Made by a program: the position numbers and the translations under genes
Notes under the pieces: model-generated
Told to the model about the DNA's origin: nothing
What the model saw: the letters and a program-made list of their open reading frames with translations, nothing else
Database searches by the model: none
NCBI RefSeq assembly: GCF_019880545.1
Contig: NZ_JAINVW010000001.1
Coordinates: forward strand, 124,001-188,000
DNA length: 64,000 nt
From: Flagellimonas meishanensis
Lineage (GTDB): Bacteria > Bacteroidota > Bacteroidia > Flavobacteriales > Flavobacteriaceae
Reading direction: 5' to 3'
Shown here: positions 19,520 through 29,012 of the stretch, piece by piece
How positions within the stretch are numbered: position 1 is the stretch's first letter
Layout: each line of letters begins with the position of its first letter

Positions 19520-20059
19520 ATGTTACGTAAAACCCTAATCTTACTATTAATTTTTTCTTTGGCCTCCTGCGGCTCAAAAAAAAGAACTTACAGCAAGACC
19601 CGGACCGTTACGGTAGCGGGGTCCACCGAAGACAGCACTTCCACAAGGGAATCCAGCAAGGAGGAACGAAAAAATGCCAAGGCCGAGGCTATTATCTCCA
19701 CTGCATTGCAGTTTTCAGGCACGCGGTACAAATATGGCGGCATCACCGAAAGTGGCATGGATTGTTCCGGTTTGGTCTATGTTTCCTTAAAGGAAAACGA
19801 CATCGCTTTTCCCAGAGCTTCCTATTTGATGGCCCAAGAAGGCAAGCCCGTGCGGGTCGCAGAGGTTGAAAAAGGGGACCTGCTCTTTTTTAAGACAGGC
19901 AAAACCGGCAGACGCATCAATCATGTGGGACTTGTGGTGGATGTGGATGGAAAGGATATCAAGTTTATTCACGCCACAACCTCCAGGGGCGTTTTGGTCT
20001 CTTCCCTGCGGGAAGGGTACTGGAACCATGCTTTTGTAAAGGCCATGCGTATTCTCTAA
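19520..20059 (+). CDS. NlpC/P60 (C40) cell-wall peptidase lipoprotein
   Basis: A 179-residue lipoprotein. The lipobox FSLASC gives Cys17. A Ser/Thr/Lys-rich linker (20-52) precedes the C40 domain, with the catalytic Cys82 in GMDCSGLVY, His135 in RINHVGLVV and His151 in FIHATTS. It probably cleaves peptide stems in peptidoglycan, like Spr/MepS. Its stop codon shares one base with the comEC start. Confidence 0.93.
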   Translation: MLRKTLILLLIFSLASCGSKKRTYSKTRTVTVAGSTEDSTSTRESSKEERKNAKAEAIISTALQFSGTRYKYGGITESGMDCSGLVYVSLKENDIAFPRASYLMAQEGKPVRVAEVEKGDLLFFKTGKTGRRINHVGLVVDVDGKDIKFIHATTSRGVLVSSLREGYWNHAFVKAMRIL

Positions 20060-22077
20060 TGCGCACTTTTGATTTTGTTTCCATAAAGTTGACATTATGC
20101 CTTGTAGTGGGCATCATTATCGGTTTTTATTTTGAAATCGGTCCGAGGCTTCCTTTTTTTGCGCTGTTGTCCCTCTTTCCTGTGCTGTATTGGAGCATGA
20201 AAAAACAGCCTAGGGATGGCCTTCCCTTTTTTGAGCTCGGCGCCATGTGTTTCACCATTGTGCTTGGAATGCTGGTGCTTGCATTGTCACAAAAGATGCC
20301 CAATCACTATTCCCAAGTTGATTTTCAAAATGAACAATTTTGGCATTTAAAGATCTCTGAGGAACTCAAGCCCAATCCCTATGCCCAAAACTACGTGGCG
20401 GAGGTGATCGCCGTTGGATACAAAAAGAGTACGGGTAAGGTATTGCTGAACCTTCAAACGGATTCAACACGGGAAAAATACGCCATTGATGATGAACTAT
20501 TGATTTCCGGTCAGGTCCAATCCATCCCTTCGCCATTAAACCCGAATCAATTCAATTATAGGGAATATCTCAAAAAACTAGGGATTCAACACCGGATCAA
20601 GGCCCATCAAAAATCCATTTTCACTTTAGGTGAGCATTCGGAAACACTTGTGGGCAAAGCGGCTCGTATTAGGGAAAATATCATCGCAAAATTGAAAAAA
20701 CAGCATTTTGGCGAGGAAGAACTGGCGGTAATACAAGCATTGTTGTTGGGACAACGGGATGATATTTCGGAAAACACCTATAACAACTACAAAAATGCCG
20801 GGGCCGTACACATTTTGGCCGTTTCGGGCCTACATGTGGGCATCCTTCTTCTTCTTCTCGAGTTTTTGCTTTCTCCTTTGGATTACATACCGAAGGGCCG
20901 GGTCTTGAAATTAATCATCATTGTTCTATTGCTTTGGCTCTATGCCTTTATCGCTGGGTTGTCCCCTTCCATAATCAGGGCAGTGACCATGTTCACTTTC
21001 TTTGCCTATGCCCTCTATTTGAATCGACCCACCAATTCCTTCAACATAATTGCCCTTTCAATGCTGTCCATTCTGCTCATGAAGCCGTTGATGTTGTTTC
21101 AGGTAGGTTTTCAAATGAGCTACGCAGCGGTAATCGCGATTGTCTGGATATACCCAAAATTGCAAAAGTTCTGGTTTCCCAACAATTGGTTGGTTCGCAA
21201 AACATGGCAGTTATTATCGGTGAGCATTGCAGCGCAATTGGGTGTTTTACCTATAAGTCTTTTCTATTTCCATCAGTTTCCGGCCCTGTTCTTTGTTTCC
21301 AATCTCTTGATCATCCCTTTTTTGGGATTGATTCTGGGCATGGGAATTCTGGTCATCACGTTGTCGTCTGTGGGTCAATTGCCCATTTTTCTGGCGCAAA
21401 TTTACAATTGGGTCATTGCCACGATGAATTCCATTGTAGGATGGGTGGGGCAGCAGGAAAGTTTCATCGTCAAGGATATCCCTTTTGACCGTTTTCAATT
21501 GATTGCTGGTTACCTGGTCATCATAACCTTGGTGGTGTTGCTTTCCAAACCCAGATGGAAAACAGCCATTATCCTGGCCATCGGCATCGTTGGGCTGCAG
21601 ATTCATGCCCTATGGAGCCATCACATCCTAGTCGAAAAAGAACAACTTTTGCTACTTCACCAATCAAGAAATACGGTCCTGCTTGATCAAAATGGTCGTC
21701 ATTTGAGCATCTACGCCAAGAACAGCAGCAACCTGGAACGCCTTGTAGCGAATCATTCCGTGGCAGAACGTGTTCAATCCACCTCATATATTGAACTCAA
21801 AAACAGCTATCAACTTTTTGGAAAACAGCTGTACATAGTGGATAGCCTGGGGATTTATCCCACGGAAAAACAGCTAGATTACATGCTGCTTACCCAATCC
21901 CCAAAAATCAACCTGGAGCGCCTTTTGGATTCGGCATGCCCCAAAATCGTTCTTGCTGATGGCAATAACTACAGAAGCTATATTGAGCGATGGAGACAAA
22001 CCTGTGCAAAAAGAAAAATCCCTTTTCACTACACCGGCAAAAAGGGATATTATGTTTTTAATTCAGTGGATGATTAG
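20059..22077 (+). CDS. comEC: ComEC/Rec2 DNA-uptake channel protein
   Basis: A 672-residue polytopic protein. An N-terminal DUF4131-like region (about 25-190) is followed by the competence helices with LGQRDDISENTYNNYKNAG, HILAVSGLHVGILL and GLSPSIIRAVTMF. The C-terminal soluble part (about 530-672) is short and I see no intact HxHxDH metallo-hydrolase motif, so it appears to lack an active nuclease domain, as is usual for Bacteroidota ComEC. It would move single-stranded DNA across the inner membrane. It overlaps the convergent POT gene by 4 nt. Confidence 0.93.
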   Translation: MRTFDFVSIKLTLCLVVGIIIGFYFEIGPRLPFFALLSLFPVLYWSMKKQPRDGLPFFELGAMCFTIVLGMLVLALSQKMPNHYSQVDFQNEQFWHLKISEELKPNPYAQNYVAEVIAVGYKKSTGKVLLNLQTDSTREKYAIDDELLISGQVQSIPSPLNPNQFNYREYLKKLGIQHRIKAHQKSIFTLGEHSETLVGKAARIRENIIAKLKKQHFGEEELAVIQALLLGQRDDISENTYNNYKNAGAVHILAVSGLHVGILLLLLEFLLSPLDYIPKGRVLKLIIIVLLLWLYAFIAGLSPSIIRAVTMFTFFAYALYLNRPTNSFNIIALSMLSILLMKPLMLFQVGFQMSYAAVIAIVWIYPKLQKFWFPNNWLVRKTWQLLSVSIAAQLGVLPISLFYFHQFPALFFVSNLLIIPFLGLILGMGILVITLSSVGQLPIFLAQIYNWVIATMNSIVGWVGQQESFIVKDIPFDRFQLIAGYLVIITLVVLLSKPRWKTAIILAIGIVGLQIHALWSHHILVEKEQLLLLHQSRNTVLLDQNGRHLSIYAKNSSNLERLVANHSVAERVQSTSYIELKNSYQLFGKQLYIVDSLGIYPTEKQLDYMLLTQSPKINLERLLDSACPKIVLADGNNYRSYIERWRQTCAKRKIPFHYTGKKGYYVFNSVDD

Positions 22078-23606
22078 TGGACGTTGCCCATTAGGCGTTT
22101 CATGAGCGGGGCAAAAACAATTACCACAGCACCAGCCACCAGCGCATAAATTGCAATCAATCGGAAGCCGTCCAAATAAACATTCAATGTTTCAAATCCG
22201 CCCACATTCTTATCGGTGCTCTCTATGGCCAATTGCTTGGAAATGAACCCTACGATCTGGAATGCAAATGCGGAGGACAGGAACCAAATTCCCATCATAA
22301 AGGCAACGATTCTTTTGGGTGACAGGTCCGTAATCTTGGACAACCCTACCGGAGACATGAACAACTCCCCCACGGATATTATAAAATAGAGGGCCAAAAG
22401 ATATGAAAAGGGCACCATGCCATTTTCATCGGCACTTGCACCGCTCAGCGAAACAACGTAAAAGCTCAATCCCGCCAAAAGCAATCCCATACCAAATTTA
22501 TAAGGGGTCCTGGGATTTATTTTTTTCTTGGCCAAATACGTCCACATAATGGATATGGGAATGGATAGAATGACGATGAACATAGAGTTAAGAGCATTCG
22601 TTTGGCTTGCATTGATAAGGGACAGATTCACATTTCTGGCTGCGAACAGGGTAATAACGCTTCCATGAAGCTCATGGAAACCCCAGAAAATGGTCATGAA
22701 AAAAGTTATCAGCAAGGCCATGAAGAGTTTTTTACGCTCGTCCATTGTTGCGTTGAACATGATATAGGCCATATAACCCAACACGGAAATTCCAATTACG
22801 TAGAACAATAGATTGACAATGTTCGTATCCTCCAAGGCCGTGCCCTCCCCTCCCAACGATTTGTAGGAATAGAGCAAAAATGCAATCAGAGGTGCTGCCA
22901 AGAAGGCCAAAATCCGCACCAATCTGTGTTGAGGAACCCCTATTACCTTTCTTTCATAGGCTTCCATATTCTGTGGCTTGCCACCTTCCCCGAACACATT
23001 CTTTTTTATCCCGCTCCAGAAAAAGAGCAATCCAGTCAACATGCCTATCCCTGCCAATCCAAAACCATAATGCCAACCATAGGTCTGGCCTAGCCAGCCA
23101 CAGAGCAGTGGCGATATGAATCCTCCAATGTTGATCCCCATATAAAAGATGGTAAATCCCGAATCTTTACGAGGGTCCCCATCCTTGTACAGCGTACCGA
23201 CAAATGTGGAGATGTTCGGTTTAAAAAATCCATTGCCAACAATGATGAATGCCAGTGCCAAAAAGAAAGCGATGTTGTTTTCAATGGCCAGCACAAAATG
23301 ACCCAGTGCCATCAAAATTCCTCCCAAAAAAATGGATGCACGCATTCCCAAAATGGAATCTGAAATTTTACCCCCGATTACCGTGGAAGCATATACCAAC
23401 GATCCGTAAGAGGCATAGACGGCCGCAGCTGCATAATCTCTTGTGGACAATGCTTCAAAAATAACATTGACCATATAGAGCGTGAGCAGGGCCCGCATGC
23501 CATAGAAACTAAAACGTTCCCACAGCTCTGCAAAGAATAGGTAGAAAAGACCCTGGGGATGACCTAAAATGGTTTTCTCACTGGGCGGTTGTACAACTTG
23601 TGACAT
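22074..23606 (-). CDS. POT family proton-dependent di/tripeptide transporter
   Basis: A 510-residue major-facilitator transporter with 12-14 predicted helices. POT signatures are visible: ELWERFSFYGMRALL (proton-coupling ExxERF), GGKISDSILGMRASIFLGG and FYMGINIGGFISPL. It imports di- and tripeptides across the inner membrane. It follows the DPP-IV gene with a 16-nt gap, a logical pair: the peptidase makes dipeptides in the periplasm and the transporter takes them up. Confidence 0.95.
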   Translation of the reverse strand: MSQVVQPPSEKTILGHPQGLFYLFFAELWERFSFYGMRALLTLYMVNVIFEALSTRDYAAAAVYASYGSLVYASTVIGGKISDSILGMRASIFLGGILMALGHFVLAIENNIAFFLALAFIIVGNGFFKPNISTFVGTLYKDGDPRKDSGFTIFYMGINIGGFISPLLCGWLGQTYGWHYGFGLAGIGMLTGLLFFWSGIKKNVFGEGGKPQNMEAYERKVIGVPQHRLVRILAFLAAPLIAFLLYSYKSLGGEGTALEDTNIVNLLFYVIGISVLGYMAYIMFNATMDERKKLFMALLITFFMTIFWGFHELHGSVITLFAARNVNLSLINASQTNALNSMFIVILSIPISIMWTYLAKKKINPRTPYKFGMGLLLAGLSFYVVSLSGASADENGMVPFSYLLALYFIISVGELFMSPVGLSKITDLSPKRIVAFMMGIWFLSSAFAFQIVGFISKQLAIESTDKNVGGFETLNVYLDGFRLIAIYALVAGAVVIVFAPLMKRLMGNVH

Positions 23607-23622
23607 ATTTTTTGGTGTTTGG

Positions 23623-25821
23623 TTACAGATTTTCCTTTATGAAATTGGTCATTTTGGTATAGAGGTGCAATCGGGTATTGCCACCATAAATTCCATGGTT
23701 CTTATCGGGATAAATGGCCCAATCAAACTGTTTGTTGGCCTGGACCAACGCCTCGATCATGCGCATGGAGTTCTGCACATGCACGTTATCGTCTCCAGAG
23801 CCATGGACCAACAAATATTTTCCTTTCAACAATTCTGGATAGTTAAAAGGGGAATCATTATCGTAGCCCACTGGATTTTCCTGGGGGGTCCTCAAAAATC
23901 GTTCGGTATAGATGGTATCGTAAAAGCGCCAGGATGTTACCGGAGCTACCGCAATGGCCATTTCAAACGTGTCGTTCCCTTTCAACAAACAATTGGTGCT
24001 CATATGCCCGCCAAAGCTCCAGCCCCAAATTCCGGTCCTTTTCTCATCCACAAAAGGGAGCTCGCTCAACTTTTTGGCAGCAGCAATTTGGTCTTCGGTC
24101 TCAAATTTTACCAAGTTTAGGTACGTAACTTTTTTAAAGTCACGACCTTTATACCCTGTGCCCCTACCGTCGATGCAGACCACAATATAACCTTCGGAAA
24201 CCAACATTTCATGCCAATAATCGTTGCTGGCAAACCATTTGTTGGCCACCTGCTGCGACCCCGGTCCACTGTACTGGAACATCAACAATGGGTATTTTTT
24301 GGTTGGGTCAAAATCGACTGGTTTCATCATCCACATGTTCAAATCGTTTCCATTGATGTCGATGGTGGAAAATTCCTTGGGAACAAGCTCGTAGTTTTCC
24401 AACTTTTTCAATAAGGCCGAGTTATCCCTGATGAGCCTTCCCCTGGAAATCAATTCATTCTCCTGGTTGAAATCTTTCATTCTCTTGCCCTTGGCCACTT
24501 GATGAAGGGTAAACTCATAAGGGACCGTTGCACTGGAAAAGGTGTTGATATAAAAGGTATAATCCGCACTGAAGTCCGCCGAATTGGTCCCTTCCTTGTT
24601 GCTGAGTCTCTTTTTATCCGTTCCGGAGCTCGAAATGCTGTACACATCGCGGTTAATGGAGCCGTTTTCCACCGATTGATAGTAAATCCTATCTCTGGAC
24701 TTGTCATATCCATAGTATCGGGTGACTTCCCATGGGCCCTTGGTAATCTGGTTTTTCAGTTTGCCATCCTTCTTATATAAATATAAATGGTTGTATCCGT
24801 CCATCTCACTGGTCCATACAAAGCTGTCATCCTCCAAAAAGGTCAGATCGTCATCCACATCCACATAGGCGGCATCCTGCTCCTGTAGCAGCAGGGTTAC
24901 CGTGTTGTTCTTTGCATCCACCTTGTGCAGCTTTAGGTCATTTTGGTGTCTGTTCAAGGTCTGCACACTCAAATGGTCAGGATTGTTCATCCACTTGATT
25001 CTGGGAATATAGTACGAATCACCCAAGTCCACTTTTGAGATGGATTCCGAACCCAAATCATAAAAGTGCAATGTGACCTTGGAGTTCTCCTCCCCTGCTT
25101 TGGGATATTTGAATTCATACTGGAAGGGATACAAGTTCTGTCCGAACACATCCATGGAAAAATGTGGCACGTTGGTTTCGTCGAAACGCAAAAAGGCAAT
25201 TTGGGTACCGTTGCTGTTCCATTCAAAAGCCCTTACAAAAGCGAACTCTTCTTCATAGACCCAATCGGTGACACCATTTATGATGGTTCCCTTGCTGCCA
25301 TCGGTGGTCAACTGTTTTGTGGTCCTGGTTGCTATATTAAAAAGATAGAGGTTATTGTTCAACACATAGGCCACTTGATTGCCATTCGGGGAAAGGGTGG
25401 GTTCCTGGATCTTGGTCTCCGAAATCTTGACTAGATCTTTGGACGCAATGTCGTACACGTAGAAAATGCCCAAACTGGAATGACGGAATATGGGCTCGAC
25501 TTCTGTCGCCAAAACGATTTTTGACTCATCCTCACTGAATTCATAGGAAGTGAAAAAAGGTACGGCCCCGGAAGAAGCCACGATTGTCTCCACTTTCTCC
25601 AACGATTCATAATCATATTTATCCAAGCTGCTAGATCTTGGTGAGCGTTCAAAATTCAGTAGGGTATACTGCTTTCCATTTTTCATGGAACGGAGCACAT
25701 CCATGTACTCGGTCCTGAATTCGCCGCCCCAAATCTCATCAAGGGTTATTTTTTTCTTTTGGGCAATGGAAGATGTGAAAAATCCGAAAACAAACAGAAT
25801 CAGGAGGAACTGTTTCTTCAT
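23623..25821 (-). CDS. dipeptidyl peptidase IV family (S9B) protease
   Basis: A 732-residue secreted prolyl-type dipeptidase. The signal peptide ends near SIAQ (20). A beta-propeller domain (about 30-480) carries the N-terminal peptide-anchoring element WVYEEEF (Glu-Glu pair). The C-terminal alpha/beta-hydrolase domain has the nucleophile motif GWSFGGH, the Asp segment GSGDDNVHVQ and the His segment DKNHGIYGG. It is expected to remove Xaa-Pro or Xaa-Ala dipeptides. Co-transcription with the POT transporter supports a role in protein use. Confidence 0.95.
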   Translation of the reverse strand: MKKQFLLILFVFGFFTSSIAQKKKITLDEIWGGEFRTEYMDVLRSMKNGKQYTLLNFERSPRSSSLDKYDYESLEKVETIVASSGAVPFFTSYEFSEDESKIVLATEVEPIFRHSSLGIFYVYDIASKDLVKISETKIQEPTLSPNGNQVAYVLNNNLYLFNIATRTTKQLTTDGSKGTIINGVTDWVYEEEFAFVRAFEWNSNGTQIAFLRFDETNVPHFSMDVFGQNLYPFQYEFKYPKAGEENSKVTLHFYDLGSESISKVDLGDSYYIPRIKWMNNPDHLSVQTLNRHQNDLKLHKVDAKNNTVTLLLQEQDAAYVDVDDDLTFLEDDSFVWTSEMDGYNHLYLYKKDGKLKNQITKGPWEVTRYYGYDKSRDRIYYQSVENGSINRDVYSISSSGTDKKRLSNKEGTNSADFSADYTFYINTFSSATVPYEFTLHQVAKGKRMKDFNQENELISRGRLIRDNSALLKKLENYELVPKEFSTIDINGNDLNMWMMKPVDFDPTKKYPLLMFQYSGPGSQQVANKWFASNDYWHEMLVSEGYIVVCIDGRGTGYKGRDFKKVTYLNLVKFETEDQIAAAKKLSELPFVDEKRTGIWGWSFGGHMSTNCLLKGNDTFEMAIAVAPVTSWRFYDTIYTERFLRTPQENPVGYDNDSPFNYPELLKGKYLLVHGSGDDNVHVQNSMRMIEALVQANKQFDWAIYPDKNHGIYGGNTRLHLYTKMTNFIKENL

Positions 25822-25997
25822 GAAGTAAAGAATTGATTAAAAACTGTCAAGTTTACTAATATTTATTCAAAAATTAAACTTTGTTCTTATAATAATCACA
25901 AGAACAGGGTCGAAAACTCTCTGTGAGAATACTATGAAACCTACGGGCCAGTGCAAAGCACCAATATCATTATCTTTGAATCCTTTAACCCAGCTTT

Positions 25998-27314
25998 ATG
26001 AATACCCCGGTAGAAGGATTTTCAAAACTGACAAAGGCCGAAAAAATAGAGTGGATCGCCAGGAACTACACCAAAGATCCCGACGCTTCCAAACAGCTAT
26101 TGGAACGTTATTGGAATCCTGAGGAACAGGTGCAAAAACTGCACGATGAATTTATAGAAAATACGCTGTCCAATTATTACCTCCCCTTTGCCATTGCGCC
26201 CAATTTTCTGATAAACGAAAAGCTCTATGCCATTCCCATGGCCATTGAGGAAAGTTCCGTGGTGGCCGCGGCCAGCAAAGCTGCCAAGTTTTGGTTGAAC
26301 CGGGGCGGTTTCAAAACTACCGTTTTGGGAACCGAAAAAGTGGGGCAGGTGCATTTCATCTATTCCGGCAATCCCAACAAATTGGATTCCTTTTTCCAAA
26401 ACCTTAAGCCTGCCCTCATCAAAAGTGTGTCATCCATCACGCAGAACATGGAAAAAAGGGGTGGGGGTATAAAAGACATCCAACTAAGGAATTTTGATGA
26501 AAAGATTCCCGGGTATCACCAGCTCCATTGCACCTTTGAGACCTTGGACGCCATGGGAGCCAATTTTATCAACTCATGTTTGGAACAATTTGCAAAGACG
26601 CTGCAGGAACAGGCACAGTCTTATCCTGAATTCACCTCGGAAGAAAAACAAATTGAGGTGGTCATGAGCATTTTGTCCAATTATGTGCCCAATTGCCTTG
26701 TAAAGGCTGAAGTGAGCTGCCACATCTCCAATTTGAAAGAAGAGGGAATTCCCGGTGAAGTCTTTGCCAGAAAAATGAAAAGGGCGGTGGACATTGCCAA
26801 AGCCGAACCCTACCGTGCCGTAACCCACAATAAGGGCATCATGAATGGCATTGATGCCGTGGTACTAGCCACAGGGAATGATTTCAGGGCGGTGGAAGCT
26901 GGCATTCATGCCTATGCGGCCAAAGATGGGCAGTACAGTAGCTTGACCAATGCACATATTGAAGACGATATCTTCAAGTTCTGGATTGAAGTGCCGTTGG
27001 CCCTGGGTACCGTGGGCGGACTTACCTCCTTGCATCCGCTGGTGAAGTTGGCATTGGAAATACTTCAAGAACCCACGGCCAAAGAACTTATGCAAATTGT
27101 GGCCGTTGCCGGTCTGGCGCAAAACTTTGCCGCGCTGCGCTCGCTGGTGACGACGGGCATCCAGAAAGGACACATGAAAATGCATCTTTTGAACATGCTC
27201 AACCAAATGGGCGCCACCGAAAGCGAAAAAAAGCAATTGGTGACCTATTTTAAGGACCACACGGTAACCAATGCCTCGGTAAAGGAAGCCTTGGAACGAA
27301 TCCAATCCAGATAA
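25998..27314 (+). CDS. hydroxymethylglutaryl-CoA reductase, class II
   Basis: A 438-residue HMG-CoA reductase of the bacterial class II type, which makes mevalonate for isoprenoids. Supporting motifs are ENTLSNYYLPFAIAPNFLIN, MAIEESSVVAAASKAA (catalytic Glu) and NGIDAVVLATGNDFRAVEAG (catalytic Asp region). There is no membrane domain, so it is cytosolic. A TATCTTTG -7-like box is at 25971-25978, without a clear partner TTG. The stop overlaps the ATG of the GYDIA kinase by one base. Mevalonate-pathway use is normal for flavobacteria. Confidence 0.95.
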   Translation: MNTPVEGFSKLTKAEKIEWIARNYTKDPDASKQLLERYWNPEEQVQKLHDEFIENTLSNYYLPFAIAPNFLINEKLYAIPMAIEESSVVAAASKAAKFWLNRGGFKTTVLGTEKVGQVHFIYSGNPNKLDSFFQNLKPALIKSVSSITQNMEKRGGGIKDIQLRNFDEKIPGYHQLHCTFETLDAMGANFINSCLEQFAKTLQEQAQSYPEFTSEEKQIEVVMSILSNYVPNCLVKAEVSCHISNLKEEGIPGEVFARKMKRAVDIAKAEPYRAVTHNKGIMNGIDAVVLATGNDFRAVEAGIHAYAAKDGQYSSLTNAHIEDDIFKFWIEVPLALGTVGGLTSLHPLVKLALEILQEPTAKELMQIVAVAGLAQNFAALRSLVTTGIQKGHMKMHLLNMLNQMGATESEKKQLVTYFKDHTVTNASVKEALERIQSR

Positions 27315-28228
27315 TGCAGCAGGAGTTTTACAGTCATGGCAAATTGTTGCTTTCAGGGGAATATGCCATTTTAGATGGGGCCCTGGGACTGGCTGTTCCC
27401 ACAAAATATGGACAATTACTTCAAGTGGACTCACGGGATTCCGGATTTTTGGAATGGATCAGTTTGGACGAAAATAATGCTCCCTGGTTCCAAGGAAAAT
27501 TGGACCTGAGAAGCTTTTCTTGGGTTTCCTCATCAAATAAAGAGGTCAGCAACGCGTTGGGCAAGTTACTTTTGGAAGCAAAAAAAATGGATCCCAACTT
27601 TCTTGCTGGTTCCGAAGGTGTTCGCGTTGAGACCAAGCTTAGTTTTCCTCGACATTGGGGATTGGGCTCCTCTTCCACACTCATCAATAATATTGCGCAG
27701 TGGGCACAGGTTGATGCCTATCAACTTTTATGGAATGCTTTTGGTGGCAGTGGGTATGACATTGCCTGTGCCCAAAATGATGGCCCTATAACCTATCAAT
27801 TAAAGAACCGTGTTCCGATTGTGGAGAAAGTGTCCTTCGCACCTTCCTTCAAGGATGACCTTTATTTTGTGTATCTCAACAAAAAGCAAAGCAGTAAAGA
27901 GGCCATTGCTAATTACCAGCGAAAAGAATTGGACAAAGTGACCTTTACCGACCAAATTTCGGCAATTACCAAGGCCATGATTTCTGCAGAAAATCTAGAA
28001 GATTTTGAGACGTTCTTGATTGAACATGAAACTTTGCTTTCAAGCGTTCTTGACCTTCCTACTATAAAATCCCAGCTTTTTCCAGATTATCCTGGAACAA
28101 TCAAAAGCCTTGGGGCCTGGGGTGGCGACTTTGCTTTGGTTACGTCGAGGGAAAATCCTTTTCGCTATTTTCAAATCAAGGGATACCCCACCATTTTTCC
28201 TTTTTCAAAACTGATTCTTTCAAAGTGA
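27314..28228 (+). CDS. GYDIA family GHMP kinase (mevalonate-pathway kinase candidate)
   Basis: A 304-residue GHMP-superfamily kinase. The N-terminal motif SGEYAILDGALGLAVPT, the ATP-binding loop RHWGLGSSSTLINN and the family-naming FGGSGYDIACAQ are present, with a C-terminal glycine-rich GAWGGDF. GYDIA kinases are a Bacteroidota group next to HMG-CoA reductase; by context it phosphorylates mevalonate or phosphomevalonate, though which one cannot be told. It shares one base with the reductase gene and lies 2 nt from the metallo-beta-lactamase gene. Confidence 0.9.
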   Translation: MQQEFYSHGKLLLSGEYAILDGALGLAVPTKYGQLLQVDSRDSGFLEWISLDENNAPWFQGKLDLRSFSWVSSSNKEVSNALGKLLLEAKKMDPNFLAGSEGVRVETKLSFPRHWGLGSSSTLINNIAQWAQVDAYQLLWNAFGGSGYDIACAQNDGPITYQLKNRVPIVEKVSFAPSFKDDLYFVYLNKKQSSKEAIANYQRKELDKVTFTDQISAITKAMISAENLEDFETFLIEHETLLSSVLDLPTIKSQLFPDYPGTIKSLGAWGGDFALVTSRENPFRYFQIKGYPTIFPFSKLILSK

Positions 28229-28230
28229 CC

Positions 28231-28968
28231 ATGAACAAAACATACCTGTATTCCTTGATGTCTTTATTTCTATTTGGCTGTAAGGCAGAAAAAAGTAATA
28301 TACTATATGAGAGTGAAACTCTAATAATAAAGCAACTTTCGGAAAACAGCTTTCAACATATTACCTATTTGGAGACAGACAGTTGGGGCAAGGTTCCTTG
28401 CAATGGACTTATTGTGGTTGCAGATGGGCATAGCGTAATCTTTGATACCCCAACCAACAATGCCGTATCCCATGAGTTGATCAATTGGGTGGGACAAGCT
28501 CTCAAATGCGACATAAAGGCCGTGGTTGCCACCCACTTTCACGAGGATTGTTTGGGAGGGCTGGCCGCTTTTCATTCCGAGGGCATCCCCTCATATGCCC
28601 ATGCCAAAACCATTGAATTGGTGAATGGCAAGGATGCAGTTGTTCCGCAAAATGATTTTTCAAACACAAAAGTGCTCGAAATAGGAAAAGAACATATTAT
28701 TTTGGATTATTTGGGAGAAGGCCATACACCGGACAATATTATTGGCTATTTCCCAAAAGATAAGGTACTATTTGGAGGTTGTTTGCTTAAATCCTTAGGA
28801 GCAGGAAAAGGGTATTTAGGAGATGCCAATATCGATGCGTGGCCGAAAACCGTTGCCAAGGCTAAATCAAGGTACAAGGATGCGATGATCATCATTCCCG
28901 GTCATGGAGATGCTGGGGACAGGGAACTGTTTGACTATACCATTAAACTTTTTGAAACAAAAAAATAA
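28231..28968 (+). CDS. subclass B1-type metallo-beta-lactamase lipoprotein
   Basis: A 245-residue MBL-fold protein with the complete B1 zinc signature. THFHED gives His102, His104 and Asp106; GEGHTPDN gives His165; LFGGCLLKS gives Cys184 (the B1 Zn2 ligand) and Lys187; PGHGD gives His225. The spacing and the GYLGDANIDAWP segment match enzymes such as BcII and BlaB. The N-terminus is a lipoprotein signal (LFLFGC, Cys17), so it is membrane-attached in the periplasm as NDM-1 is. ATG at 28231 is preferred to GTG at 28225. It is probably co-transcribed with the mevalonate genes and ends at a strong hairpin. Carbapenemase activity is inferred. Confidence 0.9.
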   Translation: MNKTYLYSLMSLFLFGCKAEKSNILYESETLIIKQLSENSFQHITYLETDSWGKVPCNGLIVVADGHSVIFDTPTNNAVSHELINWVGQALKCDIKAVVATHFHEDCLGGLAAFHSEGIPSYAHAKTIELVNGKDAVVPQNDFSNTKVLEIGKEHIILDYLGEGHTPDNIIGYFPKDKVLFGGCLLKSLGAGKGYLGDANIDAWPKTVAKAKSRYKDAMIIIPGHGDAGDRELFDYTIKLFETKK

Positions 28969-28991
28969 AGCCCCGTAAACGGGGCTTTATT
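28964..28991. terminator. bidirectional intrinsic terminator
   Basis: A perfect 11-bp stem, AATAAAGCCCC (28964-28974) with GGGGCTTTATT (28981-28991) and loop GTAAAC. It includes the stop codon of the metallo-beta-lactamase gene and lies 21 bp past the ppiD stop on the other strand, so it can end both convergent units. Confidence 0.9.
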
Positions 28992-29012
28992 ACTATTGAA
29001 CGATGTTGGCTC

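Noticed and set aside
20059-22077. Nuclease (MBL-fold) domain at the C-terminus of ComEC
   Set aside because: The C-terminal part is too short and has no HxHxDH motif.
25822-25997. Riboswitch upstream of the mevalonate operon
   Set aside because: The leader is short and AT-rich and shows no known aptamer pattern.
25934-26122. 62-codon frame overlapping the HMG-CoA reductase start
   Set aside because: It lies in another frame over the conserved N-terminus of the reductase and has no recognisable features.
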